Assembly: GCA_015060165.1 (NCBI GenBank)
Contig: SUZC01000012.1
Location: 1 to 64,000 of the forward strand
Direction of reading: 5' to 3'
From: Rikenellaceae bacterium
GTDB taxonomy: Bacteria; Bacteroidota; Bacteroidia; Bacteroidales; Rikenellaceae
Length of the DNA: 64,000 nt
Numbering within the stretch: position 1 is the stretch's first letter; the number at the start of each line of letters is the position of its first letter. Below are positions 36,183-45,401 of this stretch, one piece after another. Both the position numbers and the translations under genes were made by a program. Below the pieces are notes generated by a model that saw only the letters and a list, made by a program, of their open reading frames with translations, was not told where the DNA came from and made no database searches.

Positions 36183-37241
36183 TTACAACAACGGATAGAT
36201 ATTTTCCCAGATCGAGTCGAGCATCTTCTTAGTGTCGGTTGAGTATGCGGTGGCAATCACTACTGCATTCTTGTCGGGGAAGATGATTCCCAACTGTCCG
36301 TTTGCACCGTGCATACGTATAGCTCCATCGGTGCAGTTCCACATCTGGTAGGCATAACCCTGCTCCCATTGGTTACGTGATTTCTTCAGCTCCTCCAAAC
36401 GGGCTGGGTCGGTAACCTTGTTCTGATACTGCATAATATGTGGATAGGTAGCTTTGTCGAACCACTCTGTGTGAAGCAACTGCTCGCCATTCCACTCGCC
36501 TTTCTGGAGTATGAACTGTCCCATCTTGGCAAATGACTCGGTGGTGATATAAAGTCCCCAGCCGCCGGTATTGATGCCTTGTGGCGATTCACACCAGTAA
36601 TAATCATCAATGCCCAATGGCTTGAAAAGCTTTTCGTTGAGATAGTCTGCCATCTTCTTACCCGTAACCTTGGTAACAATAGCCGATAGAATGTAGGTAT
36701 TCATACTATTGTAGTGGTATTGAGTGCCTGGCTCGAAGTGATATTCCGATGCCAAAGTAGTCTTTACCCAATTCTCTACTTTACCCTTCATAGCATCGTA
36801 GATGTAGTCTGTCCAGCCCGATGACATAATCAGCAAATCGTGTAGCGTCATCTTCTTCAACCACTCGTGCGGCTCGGCTGGGAGTTCCGAGGAGTCGAAA
36901 TAGTCAATCACACGATCTGATGTTTTGAGCAAACCATCCTGCTCGGCAAAACCTATGGCTGTGGCTGTGAAGGTCTTACTCACCGACCACATGACGTGCA
37001 ACTGTTCGGGAGAGTAGCCTACGTCCCAATGCTCGTATACGACCTTCCCATCTTTCAGAACCATCAAGCTATGAAGTACATTGCCTGGGTCGCCCCATAC
37101 GTCGGCAAAAATTTTATCTCCGGCAGCCTTGAATGTCTCCATCTCGGCCTGGGATGCGCGGGGAAGAGAAGAGTCGTTGCACGCAACCGCACAAAGTAGT
37201 GCAGTCAACGAGATTAGAAGCGAAAGTAGTCTATTCCTCAT
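36183..37241 (-). CDS. Serine hydrolase lipoprotein, beta-lactamase/PBP4* family (paralogue)
   Basis: A 352-residue lipoprotein (signal ending AVAC, Cys21). SVSK at 86-89 holds the catalytic Ser and Lys, YNS lies in HYNSMNTYILSAI, and GGWGLYI follows. It is clearly a paralogue of the protein at 11315-12412: both share MVLKDGKVV/MIVKDGKVV, SVSKTFTATA, LKKMxxxxLL, and QGINTGGWGLY. This copy is lipid-anchored, whereas the other is soluble. Substrate unknown; peptidoglycan peptides or D-amino-acid esters are family precedents. Confidence 0.85.
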   Translation of the reverse strand: MRNRLLSLLISLTALLCAVACNDSSLPRASQAEMETFKAAGDKIFADVWGDPGNVLHSLMVLKDGKVVYEHWDVGYSPEQLHVMWSVSKTFTATAIGFAEQDGLLKTSDRVIDYFDSSELPAEPHEWLKKMTLHDLLIMSSGWTDYIYDAMKGKVENWVKTTLASEYHFEPGTQYHYNSMNTYILSAIVTKVTGKKMADYLNEKLFKPLGIDDYYWCESPQGINTGGWGLYITTESFAKMGQFILQKGEWNGEQLLHTEWFDKATYPHIMQYQNKVTDPARLEELKKSRNQWEQGYAYQMWNCTDGAIRMHGANGQLGIIFPDKNAVVIATAYSTDTKKMLDSIWENIYPLL

Positions 37242-37393
37242 GATTTCCAGTTTTATGGGTTCAGGTTTATTACCTAAGATATATAATATATAGTTATGTG
37301 AAAATTCTCAAGTTGAAGTGGGGGCATAGGGCATAGTGTGTCGTGCCTGCATCCATTTTGTCGTATGCCGGGTTGGATAATTCTTCGAGATGA

Positions 37394-38629
37394 TTAATTA
37401 TTGTTCTCGAATGCAATCTTCATAATCAGCGATGTCGCACCCTGATTTCTCTTGGTGTAATCCTTTGCTGTGGTGCTGGCCTTCTGCAATAGCTCTGCGT
37501 CGTCACGCAATGGAGCAAACCACGCCTTCAAATCGGCTGCCGATTCCACCTTCGTGGCAGCTCCCAATACAACCATATCGCGAGCCTCCTTGAACTTCTG
37601 GTAGTTGGGGCCAAATGCTATTGGCAGGCCAAATGTGGCAGCCTCCAGCGTGTTGTGAATACCTACTCCAAAACCTCCTCCGATGTATGACCACGTTGCG
37701 TATCCATATACCGATGAAAGAATACCCACCGTGTCGAGTATGAGCACCTGATAAGAGTCCAACGTGGTGTTGTCGTCGCACTTGGTGTAGCGTATAGCGC
37801 CTTGCTTGGTCGACGTAATGATTTTGTTTATCCTGCCCTCGTTCATCTCGTGGGGAGCAACGACAAACTTTATCTGGGGGTTGTCGTTAATAAGCTCCTG
37901 CAATATATCTTCGTCGGGTCCCCATGTTGAACCAGCCACGAATAGTTTTTCTCCCTGCTTGAATCGCTCCACAATGTCGATCTTTTTGGCAGCTTTGGCT
38001 ATATCGGCTACGCGGTCGAAACGTGTATCGCCTGCGATTATCACATTGTCAAATCCTATGCTGTGCAGCAAGTCGCGCGACTCCTGATTCTGTACAAACA
38101 TATATTCGAACGTATCGAGTGCCTTACGCCAATAGAATCCGTAGCCGCGGAAGAAAATCGAGCCGGAGCGGAAGATTGACGAAATGAGGAGTGTCCGGAT
38201 TCCACGCTCTTTCAATTTGTAGAGATAGTTGAGCCAGAATTCGTACTTTACGAAGATGGCAATCTCGGGGTGTGCTATGTCGAGGAATCGAGCTGCATTG
38301 CCTGGGGTGTCGATTGGAAGATAGAAGATATAGTCGGCACCATTGTAGTTTTTACGAATCTCGTAACCCGAAGGCGAAAAGAATGTAAGCAGGACTTTGT
38401 ATTCGGGATGCTCCTTTTTGATCTGCTCAATCACAGGACGACCCTGCTCGAACTCCCCGAGTGAGGCGACGTGAATCCACACCACCTTGTCGGATGGCGA
38501 GATGGCAGCAGCCATACGTTCAAAGATTTCTTTTCGTCCTGCGGCCCACAATCTGGCTTTGTTGTTCCACAGACCGACAAATGCAATAAGTTGTGCATAG
38601 ATGGCTATGCATATATTGTAGAGAAACAT
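37394..38629 (-). CDS. waaA: 3-deoxy-D-manno-octulosonic acid (Kdo) transferase
   Basis: Adds Kdo to lipid IVA at the inner face of the cytoplasmic membrane. The 411-residue GT30 protein has one N-terminal membrane anchor, the acceptor-site segment VWIHVASLGEFEQGRPVIEQI (catalytic Glu), AGDTRFDRV, and the donor-site IGGGFGVGIHNTLEAATFGLPIAFGP. This organism therefore makes a Kdo-containing lipid A. It has its own promoter. Confidence 0.95.
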   Translation of the reverse strand: MFLYNICIAIYAQLIAFVGLWNNKARLWAAGRKEIFERMAAAISPSDKVVWIHVASLGEFEQGRPVIEQIKKEHPEYKVLLTFFSPSGYEIRKNYNGADYIFYLPIDTPGNAARFLDIAHPEIAIFVKYEFWLNYLYKLKERGIRTLLISSIFRSGSIFFRGYGFYWRKALDTFEYMFVQNQESRDLLHSIGFDNVIIAGDTRFDRVADIAKAAKKIDIVERFKQGEKLFVAGSTWGPDEDILQELINDNPQIKFVVAPHEMNEGRINKIITSTKQGAIRYTKCDDNTTLDSYQVLILDTVGILSSVYGYATWSYIGGGFGVGIHNTLEAATFGLPIAFGPNYQKFKEARDMVVLGAATKVESAADLKAWFAPLRDDAELLQKASTTAKDYTKRNQGATSLIMKIAFENNN

Positions 38630-38655
38630 AATCCTTCAATTTGGGTTTAGTCCTA

Positions 38656-38687
38656 CAAATGTACTCTTTTTTCTTTTACGCTCCAAA
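38656..38687 (-). promoter_or_regulatory. waaA promoter
   Basis: Minus strand: TTTG (complement of 38684-38687), a 20-base gap, then TACATTTG (complement of 38656-38663). It overlaps the end of the yraN gene. Confidence 0.65.
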
Positions 38688-39053
38688 TTACCAATGGCTT
38701 TCGGCTACGTTTCTGATAAAACGCACGTCGCTCGAACCATCGGGAAACATATCCACCGCAACCAAATCAATCTCGAACTCATCGGCTATACGACGTTGGG
38801 CCAGATAGGCCTTTACAGCTCGGTGCAGGGCATCGATTTTTGTTTTGGTGAGGGCCTGCTCGGGGGTAGTGAGTGAACTTGCGCTGCGGGTTTTTACCTC
38901 GATAAAATGTATCAAGCCACCCTTTTGGGCTACGATGTCGATCTCGTAACGGCCACTACGCCAATTTAAATCAGCAATCAGAAAACCGTTGCGGCGCAGA
39001 TATGCTACGGCAATAGCTTCTCCCTGCTTTCCTATTTGGGCCTTTGTCAGCAT
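38688..39053 (-). CDS. YraN/UPF0102 family nuclease-like protein
   Basis: A 121-residue cytosolic protein with a PD-(D/E)xK-like core: GKQGEAIAVAYLRRNGF, then RYEIDIVAQKGGLIHFIEVKTR, where Asp, Glu and Lys are the expected metal ligands. The family's role is unsettled; links to DNA repair, uptake or processing have been suggested. No partner gene is near. Confidence 0.88.
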   Translation of the reverse strand: MLTKAQIGKQGEAIAVAYLRRNGFLIADLNWRSGRYEIDIVAQKGGLIHFIEVKTRSASSLTTPEQALTKTKIDALHRAVKAYLAQRRIADEFEIDLVAVDMFPDGSSDVRFIRNVAESHW

Positions 39054-39085
39054 CGATTTGGTTGGGAATGTATTGGTAATAGTTA

Positions 39086-39110
39086 AAGAGGAGGGATTGC
39101 CCCTCCTCTT
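39086..39110 (-). terminator. Hairpin after pepE
   Basis: AAGAGGAGGG (39086-39095) pairs with CCCTCCTCTT (39101-39110), a strong stem; the minus-strand tail TTAACTATT is only moderately T-rich. Confidence 0.55.
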
Positions 39111-39141
39111 GGGTATGGTTGGATTTGATGTGAGACGAAAT

Positions 39142-39843
39142 TTACATCAGGAAACTCAAGTCGTCTCCGGCGTTAACCTCATAGGTCTCAACACCCTTCT
39201 TGAATATACGCATCGGGCGAGAGCCTATGAGCTCCATCTTCTCTCCCTCGACGTGCAACATACAACCTTCGCGCAGACCCACAACCCAACGGCGTGGATT
39301 GGCCTCGATGTACTCCAGGATACGCTGTTCGCGAGTCTCGCCGGCGTGACCTTCGGGGTTGGCATCGAGATAGTGGGGGTTGATCTGGAACTTCACAGCT
39401 CCTATGGCCTTGAACGATTCGGGTTGCACGATAGGCATATCGTTGGTTGTGCAGATTGTTGGGCAGCACACGTTGCTACCAGCCGACCAACCTACATAAG
39501 GAGTGCCTTCGTTGATCTTCTTGCGGATGGCCTGCATCAAGCCCTGCTCCTGCATCTTCTTTGTGAGAGCGAAAGTGTTGCCACCGCCAACGCAGATTGC
39601 CTCGGCATTGCGAATCATCTGGCGAGGGTTGGCTGCGCGGTGTACGGAACGCACCTTTACTCCAATCTGATTGAAGCGAGCCTGCACCTTGGCCTCGTAT
39701 GCTGCATATGAGAAAGTTACAGCTGCGTAGGGGATAAATACAACCTCTTTTACACCCTGCAAGAATTTTCCGATACGTTCGATGGGGTATTGCAAGTATT
39801 CTTCACCTGCGTTGGTAGAGTTGGAAATTAGTAGTAGATTCAT
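39142..39843 (-). CDS. pepE: Peptidase E (alpha-aspartyl dipeptidase)
   Basis: 233 residues, serine peptidase family S51. GWSAGSNV holds the nucleophile Ser, and NPHYLDAN and GLREGCMLHVEG hold the rest of the catalytic region; CVGGGNTFALTKKM is also characteristic. It hydrolyses Asp-Xaa dipeptides in the cytosol. Single gene, ATG 39841-39843. Confidence 0.93.
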   Translation of the reverse strand: MNLLLISNSTNAGEEYLQYPIERIGKFLQGVKEVVFIPYAAVTFSYAAYEAKVQARFNQIGVKVRSVHRAANPRQMIRNAEAICVGGGNTFALTKKMQEQGLMQAIRKKINEGTPYVGWSAGSNVCCPTICTTNDMPIVQPESFKAIGAVKFQINPHYLDANPEGHAGETREQRILEYIEANPRRWVVGLREGCMLHVEGEKMELIGSRPMRIFKKGVETYEVNAGDDLSFLM

Positions 39844-40007
39844 AATTTATTGATTTTTAGCATTTTGCATATTTAGACCAAAAAGTGTCCGTAAAATATT
39901 TCTTTTCTAATGCCAAAAATAATAAAAAAAGTGTTATTTTTGCGCAGATTTACAATTAAAGATTAAACCAATCAAAAATAAATTGTTAAACTTAAAAAGT
40001 TAAAATT

Positions 40008-40244
40008 ATGTCAGAGATTCAGGCAAAGGTTGTTGAGATTATTGTCGACAAGTTGGGCGTTAAGGAGTCTGAGGTTGTACCCGAAGCAAGTTTCACAGCT
40101 CACTTGGGAGCAGATTCACTCGACACTGTAGAGTTGATTATGGAGTTCGAGAAGGCATTCGACATTCAGATCCCCGATGAGGACGCTGAGAAGATTGCAA
40201 CTGTTGGCGATGCAGTAGCATACGTTGAGGCTCACAAGAAATAA
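40008..40244 (+). CDS. acpP: Acyl carrier protein
   Basis: 78 residues, very acidic, with the phosphopantetheine attachment motif [13 protein letters not shown]. Carries growing fatty acyl chains. A TATTTTTG -7 box lies at 39935-39942. fabF follows after 36 bases and then rnc, the usual Bacteroidetes order. Confidence 0.98.
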   Translation: MSEIQAKVVEIIVDKLGVKESEVVPEASFTAHLGADSLDTVELIMEFEKAFDIQIPDEDAEKIATVGDAVAYVEAHKK

Positions 40245-40280
40245 TTAACCATCATATTCTCGGAGCTATCGAGTTGCGCT

Positions 40281-41528
40281 ATGGCAGGTAGAAGAGTTGT
40301 AGTTACGGGCATTGGCACAATCAACCCATTGGGTCACTCTGTTGAGGAGTATTTTACCAATCTTGAAAATGGAGTAAGTGCTGCAGCACCCATTACACAT
40401 TTCGATGCTACAAAGTTTCGTTCTCGTATAGCTTGCGAGGTTAAAGATTACGACTGGACCCGCTATTTCGACCGTAAGGAGGTTCGTAAGTACGATCTCT
40501 TTGCGCAGTTTGCGATGATTTCGGCCGCTGAGGCTGTTCGCGACGCGGCGTTGGAAGATGAGGGCATCGACCTTGAAAGAGTAGGTGTTGTCTGGGGTTC
40601 AGGTACAGGTGGAACAACTACGTTCTACGAAGAGAGTAAGGGCTATATCGAGGGTAATTTTACACCTCGATTTAGCCCGTTTTTTGTACCTCGTATGGTA
40701 TCCGACTTGGCAGCCGGATTTATCTCGATTAAGTATGGGTTTATGGGACCCAACTATTGCACCGTTTCGGCGTGTGCATCGTCGAATCACGCGATGATCG
40801 ATGCCTTGAACCTGATTCGCTGGGGTAAGGCCGATGTGATTGTGACGGGTGGATCGGAGGCTTCGATCAACGACCCGGGTGTGGGTAGCTTCTGCGGTAT
40901 GCAGGCTCTCTCTACACGCAACGACGATGCTGCTCACGCGTCGCGTCCGTTCGATAAGGACCGCGATGGCTTTGTGATTGGCGAGGGTGGTGCAGCGCTG
41001 GTGTTTGAGGAGATGGAACACGCATTGAAGCGAGGTGCAAAGATTTATTGTGAGGTTGCAGGTGGCGGTATGTCGGCTGACGCATATCATATGACGGCTC
41101 CACATCCAGAGGGTAAGGGAGCTCTAATCTCTATGCGTGAGGCGATCCGCGATGCCGAGATGTCGATCGAAGACATCGACTATGTAAATGCTCACGGAAC
41201 CTCTACTTCGTTGGGTGATGTGGCCGAGGTGAAGGCTATCAAGGGCCTATTCGGGGAGCACGCCTACAAGATGAACATCTCTTCTACCAAATCTATGACC
41301 GGTCACTTGTTGGGTGGTACGGCGGCCATCGAGGCTTTGGCTTGCGTGATGGCCATCACAAAGGGTGTGATTCCTCCTACGATTAATGTCGAGAATCTCG
41401 ACCCCGAGATCGACCCAGAGCTCAATCTTACTTTGGGTAAGGCGCAATATCGCGAGGTGCGTGCAGCGTTGAGCAATACGTTTGGCTTTGGAGGTCACAA
41501 CTCATCGATTATATTCCGCAAAGTTTAG
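40281..41528 (+). CDS. fabF: 3-oxoacyl-ACP synthase II
   Basis: Condensing enzyme of fatty-acid elongation. The 415-residue protein has the Cys-His-His triad: TVSACASSNHAMIDAL (Cys), VNAHGTSTSLGD (His), KSMTGHLLGG (His), and ends with FGFGGHNSSIIF. Cotranscribed with acpP. Confidence 0.97.
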   Translation: MAGRRVVVTGIGTINPLGHSVEEYFTNLENGVSAAAPITHFDATKFRSRIACEVKDYDWTRYFDRKEVRKYDLFAQFAMISAAEAVRDAALEDEGIDLERVGVVWGSGTGGTTTFYEESKGYIEGNFTPRFSPFFVPRMVSDLAAGFISIKYGFMGPNYCTVSACASSNHAMIDALNLIRWGKADVIVTGGSEASINDPGVGSFCGMQALSTRNDDAAHASRPFDKDRDGFVIGEGGAALVFEEMEHALKRGAKIYCEVAGGGMSADAYHMTAPHPEGKGALISMREAIRDAEMSIEDIDYVNAHGTSTSLGDVAEVKAIKGLFGEHAYKMNISSTKSMTGHLLGGTAAIEALACVMAITKGVIPPTINVENLDPEIDPELNLTLGKAQYREVRAALSNTFGFGGHNSSIIFRKV

Positions 41529-41571
41529 GTGCAGGGGCATCGGAGCGAGTGGGATATATCTTATTTTGGTA

Positions 41572-41597
41572 GGCTGTCGGACTGATGTGTGACAGCC
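41572..41597 (+). terminator. Hairpin between fabF and rnc
   Basis: GGCTGTC (41572-41578) pairs with GACAGCC (41591-41597); followed by GTTGTTGTTAAC, so at best a weak terminator. Confidence 0.3.
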
Positions 41598-41626
41598 GTT
41601 GTTGTTAACATATAAAATCAATAGTT

Positions 41627-43003
41627 TTGATAGATTTCATCCTTCGTCCTTTCCGCCGTAATTTCGGCAAGGACAAGCGATTTTATGCAGCTGTGGACGA
41701 TATGTTTGGGTTTATACCCCACAATATCGAACTCTATAAATTGGCATTGATCCATAAGTCGGCATCGGTGGTGTTGGCTGATGGTCAACATATTAATAAC
41801 GAGCGACTTGAATTTTTGGGCGACGCTGTGCTGGAGAGCGTTTCGTCGGACTATCTCTTCATTGAATTTCCCGACAAGAACGAGGGTTTTTTGACGAAGC
41901 TACGTTCGAAGATGGTATCTCGTCAGATGCTCAACGAGGTGGCAAAGCGCATCGGACTCGATAGCTATGTGATAACCCATTCGTCGAGCAATTTGTCGCA
42001 GAAACATATCTATGGCGACGCTTTCGAGGCGATGATGGGTGCCATATATCTCGACCAGGGATATGACTTTGTCAACCGCCTGCTGATTAACAAGATCTTT
42101 GTGGAGTACATCAAGGTCGACCAGCTTACTCAGTCGGAGACCGATTTCAAGAGCCGATTGATTGAGTGGTGTCAGAAGAATCACCATGCGATACATTTCG
42201 ATACGGTGAACGACAAGACATATTCGTCGACCCACCCATTCTTTTATAGCAAGGTGTTGATTGACGGTATCGAGATGGGATATGGTGCTGGCGAGTCGAA
42301 GAAGGAGGCCGAGCAGCGTGCTGCATACTCTGTGTCGCAGGGTTTTAACGACGACGATTGCACCAAGTTGCTCGATAAGTTGGATACTATCGACGCTCGT
42401 GCCAAGCAACGCTCTAAGAGCGAGCCTAAGCAGGAGTCTAAAATTGAGCCTAAGCAGGAGCATAAGAGTGAAGTTAAAGCGGAGGTAAAGGTTGAGCCAA
42501 AAGCCGAGGTTAAGTCAGAATCGAAACCTGCTGCCAAGTCAGAGCAGAAACCTGCTACAAAGTTAGAGCGAAAGGCCGAAAAGAGTTCTGAGCCCAAGGC
42601 TGACGGCAAAGTAGAACCCAAGGCCGATACCAAAACTGAATCCAAGGCCGAACCAAAAGCAGCGCCCAAGGTGGAGACTACGGTAGAATCTAAGTCTGAG
42701 CAAACCGCAGAGCGTAAGCCAAGGTCTAAACCGAAGTCGAAAGCAAACGCAAAGTCAGAGCAGAAGTCGGAGCAGAAGTCGGCGAAGATTACTGCGACAG
42801 AGCTTACAGAGCTTGCAGAACCTGCAGAGCCTGCTGTGCCCAAGGCGAAGCGAACAGTAAGACGACGTCCGAAAAAGAGTGATGCAAAACAATCATCAGT
42901 AACCAAGCAGTCAGTAACCAAGCAGCCGGACTCTAAGCAGCCGAAAACTCAACAATCGGAGTTTAAGCAGTCGTCGGAACAAGCTGTGGCAAAGGCCGAA
43001 TAG
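41627..43003 (+). CDS. rnc: Ribonuclease III with a 200-residue charged C-terminal tail
   Basis: Cleaves double-stranded RNA in rRNA and mRNA processing. Residues 20-165 are the RNase III domain: NERLEFLGDAVLE (58-70; Glu62, Asp66) and GDAFEAMMGAIYLDQG (130-145; Asp131, Glu134) carry the metal ligands. Residues about 172-240 are the dsRNA-binding domain, ending KKEAEQRAAYSVSQGF. From about residue 258 to 458 there is a Lys/Glu/Ala/Pro/Ser repeat tail (KxEPK-type words), ending in a more basic, Gln-rich part. Total 458 residues, about twice the usual length. Translation probably starts at TTG 41627; no ATG fits. Confidence 0.93.
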   Translation: MIDFILRPFRRNFGKDKRFYAAVDDMFGFIPHNIELYKLALIHKSASVVLADGQHINNERLEFLGDAVLESVSSDYLFIEFPDKNEGFLTKLRSKMVSRQMLNEVAKRIGLDSYVITHSSSNLSQKHIYGDAFEAMMGAIYLDQGYDFVNRLLINKIFVEYIKVDQLTQSETDFKSRLIEWCQKNHHAIHFDTVNDKTYSSTHPFFYSKVLIDGIEMGYGAGESKKEAEQRAAYSVSQGFNDDDCTKLLDKLDTIDARAKQRSKSEPKQESKIEPKQEHKSEVKAEVKVEPKAEVKSESKPAAKSEQKPATKLERKAEKSSEPKADGKVEPKADTKTESKAEPKAAPKVETTVESKSEQTAERKPRSKPKSKANAKSEQKSEQKSAKITATELTELAEPAEPAVPKAKRTVRRRPKKSDAKQSSVTKQSVTKQPDSKQPKTQQSEFKQSSEQAVAKAE

Positions 43004-43027
43004 CCTGAGATATTAAAACCTGAGATT

Positions 43028-43681
43028 ATGATGAAAAACCTGCACGATAAACTCGCCTCGCGAGGTGTGGCAGCTCTCGATGATAAGGAGCTGCTGGCCC
43101 TGCTTGTGGAGTCGACATCGAACTCGTCGGATGCAATGCAGATGGCAGAGCGAATCATCGGCCAATATGGTTCGTTGGCGGCGCTGTTGCGTCAGCCATT
43201 GTCGCGTCTGCGTATGGTCGAGGGTATGGGGTTGCGTCGTGCCGAGAGGTTGCAACTTGCTGCGGAGTTGGGTCGTAGGGTGGCGGCATCATCGACTGGC
43301 GAGATGGACTCCATCTCCACCGATGTGGATGTGGTGCGTTTGATGCGTCCTGTGTTCGATGGTATGCAGCACGAGGAGTGTTGGGTGCTCTACCTCACCT
43401 CGTCGAATCGCATAATCGAGCGCCATCGAGTGAGTCAAGGTGGAGTGCAGTCAACAGTTGTCGACCATCGCTTGATTGTCAAGCGTGCGTTGGAGTTGCT
43501 CTCTACTCAGATGATTATGGTGCATAATCACCCGTCGGGCTCGACCGAGCCGAGCGATGCCGATAAGTTCTTGACTCGCAAGGTGGCTGAGGCTGCAGGG
43601 TTGTTCGATATACGTCTGCTGGACCACGTTATCATCTCGTCGGAGGGTGAATATTCGTTCCTTCGTGCTGGGCTGTTGTAG
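43028..43681 (+). CDS. radC: RadC/JAB-domain protein
   Basis: 217 residues: a short HhH-containing N-terminal part (ASRGVAALDDKELLALLVE, then LRMVEGMGLRRAERLQLAAEL) and a C-terminal JAB/MPN metalloprotease-like domain with HNHPSGSTEPSDAD (His, His, Asp zinc ligands). Despite the name, a role in repair is unproven. It lies 24 bases after rnc. Confidence 0.94.
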   Translation: MMKNLHDKLASRGVAALDDKELLALLVESTSNSSDAMQMAERIIGQYGSLAALLRQPLSRLRMVEGMGLRRAERLQLAAELGRRVAASSTGEMDSISTDVDVVRLMRPVFDGMQHEECWVLYLTSSNRIIERHRVSQGGVQSTVVDHRLIVKRALELLSTQMIMVHNHPSGSTEPSDADKFLTRKVAEAAGLFDIRLLDHVIISSEGEYSFLRAGLL

Positions 43682-43711
43682 AGCTGGGAGTGAGCGAATA
43701 GTAGCGATATG

Positions 43712-43742
43712 CCGATAGGAAGAGAGCCTGTCGGTTTTTTTT
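43712..43742 (+). terminator. radC terminator
   Basis: CCGATAGG (43712-43719) pairs with CCTGTCGG (43727-43734), followed by eight T. Confidence 0.9.
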
Positions 43743-43788
43743 GTGCCTAAAAATGAGATTACACGGTGGCATTTACATAGAAAATTAT

Positions 43789-43796
43789 TAACTTTG
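43789..43796 (+). promoter_or_regulatory. glyS -7 box
   Basis: TAACTTTG, 58 bases before the glyS ATG; no clear -33 box. Confidence 0.45.
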
Positions 43797-43853
43797 TGGG
43801 TTGATTGGCCGAGTAGTCGGCTTGTGATTGGAAAATTTAAAAAATAATGAGAT

Positions 43854-45398
43854 ATGACACAGGAGGAGTTGTTTAAGAAATTGGTTGCTCACTGCAAGGA
43901 GTATGGCTTTATATTCCCTTCGAGTGAGATTTACGATGGCTTGGGAGCCGTTTATGATTATGGTCAGAATGGTGTTGAGTTGAAGAATAACATCAAGCGT
44001 TATTGGTGGGATTCGATGGTTAAGCTCAACGAGAATATTGTCGGAATCGATGCGGCAATCTTTATGCACCCCCGCACTTGGGAGGCTTCGGGCCACGTGG
44101 CAGCTTTCAACGACCCTCTTATTGACAACAAGGACTCTAAGAAGCGTTATCGTGCCGATGTGCTCATCGAGGATTGGATGGCCAAGCAGGACGAGAAGAT
44201 TCAGAAGGAGGTTGATAAGGCCCGCAAGCGTTTTGGCGAGGCATTCGACGAGGCTCAGTATCGTGCTACTTCGCCACGCGTGCTGGATATCGCTGCCAAG
44301 CGCGATGCTGTTCACACCCGTTTTGCCAATGCACTTAACGACAACAACCTCGAAGAGTTGAAGCAGATTATCCTCGATTGCGAGATTGTATGTCCTATTT
44401 CGGGCACTCGCAACTGGACCGATGTGCGTCAGTTCAACCTTATGTTCTCAACCCAGATGGGCTCTACAGCTGAGGGTGCTAATACTATCTACTTGCGTCC
44501 TGAGACTGCGCAGGGTATCTTCGTGAACTACCTTAACGTGCAGAAGACAGGCCGTATGAAGCTCCCATTCGGTATTGCTCAGATTGGTAAGGCGTTCCGT
44601 AACGAGATTGTGGCTCGTCAGTTTATCTTCCGTATGCGAGAGTTCGAGCAGATGGAGATGCAGTTCTTCGTGCAGCCCGGAACCGAGATGGAGTGGTGGA
44701 ACAAGTGGAAGAATACCCGTATGGCTTGGCACCGTGCGTTGGGCTTTGGTGACGAGAACTATCGTTTCCACGACCACGACAAGTTGGCTCACTATGCCAA
44801 TGCAGCTACCGACGTGGAGTACAACTTCCCATTCGGATTCAAAGAGGTGGAGGGTATCCACTCTCGTACCGACTTCGACTTGGGCCGCCATCAGGAGTTC
44901 TCGGGCAAGAAGATTCAGTACTTCGATGCTGAGCGTGGCGAGAGCTATGTACCATACGTTGTGGAGACCTCTATCGGTGTTGACCGTATGTTCTTGCAGA
45001 TTATGTCGGCTGCATACTGCGAGGAGAAGTTGGAGGGTGGCGATGAGCGCGTAGTGTTGCGTATCCCTGCGGCGTTGGCTCCAACGAAGGTGGCCGTTAT
45101 GCCACTCGTTAAGAAGGACGGTCTGCCCGATGTGGCTCGCCAGATTATCGACGAGTTGAAGTATGACTATGTGGTGGCTTACGACGAGAAGGACTCTATC
45201 GGTAAGCGCTACCGTCGTCAGGATGCTATCGGTACTCCGTTCTGTGTGACTGTTGACCACCAGACCTTGGAGGACGGAACTGTGACGGTTCGTCACCGCG
45301 ACTCAATGCAGCAGGAGCGCATCAAGATTGAGGCTTTGCGTGCAATGGTCGACGAGGAGGTATCGTTCCGCAAGCTCTTCAAGAAGATTCAGGCATAG
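43854..45398 (+). CDS. glyS: Glycine-tRNA ligase (alpha2, eukaryote-like type)
   Basis: Class II synthetase that charges tRNA-Gly. 514 residues in one chain, unlike the two-subunit GlyQ/GlyS enzyme. It begins with the catalytic-domain segment FIFPSSEIYDGLGAVYDYG, has GTRNWTDVRQFNLMF, motif 2-like AFRNEIVARQFIFRMREFEQME, and ETSIGVDRMFLQIM (motif 3), then the C-terminal anticodon-binding domain. ruvX starts three bases after its stop, and def follows. Confidence 0.97.
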   Translation: MTQEELFKKLVAHCKEYGFIFPSSEIYDGLGAVYDYGQNGVELKNNIKRYWWDSMVKLNENIVGIDAAIFMHPRTWEASGHVAAFNDPLIDNKDSKKRYRADVLIEDWMAKQDEKIQKEVDKARKRFGEAFDEAQYRATSPRVLDIAAKRDAVHTRFANALNDNNLEELKQIILDCEIVCPISGTRNWTDVRQFNLMFSTQMGSTAEGANTIYLRPETAQGIFVNYLNVQKTGRMKLPFGIAQIGKAFRNEIVARQFIFRMREFEQMEMQFFVQPGTEMEWWNKWKNTRMAWHRALGFGDENYRFHDHDKLAHYANAATDVEYNFPFGFKEVEGIHSRTDFDLGRHQEFSGKKIQYFDAERGESYVPYVVETSIGVDRMFLQIMSAAYCEEKLEGGDERVVLRIPAALAPTKVAVMPLVKKDGLPDVARQIIDELKYDYVVAYDEKDSIGKRYRRQDAIGTPFCVTVDHQTLEDGTVTVRHRDSMQQERIKIEALRAMVDEEVSFRKLFKKIQA

Positions 45399-45401
45399 TA
45401 G

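Noticed and set aside
44448..45296. A 282-codon minus-strand frame inside glyS
   Set aside because: Shadow of glyS; no motif, no promoter.
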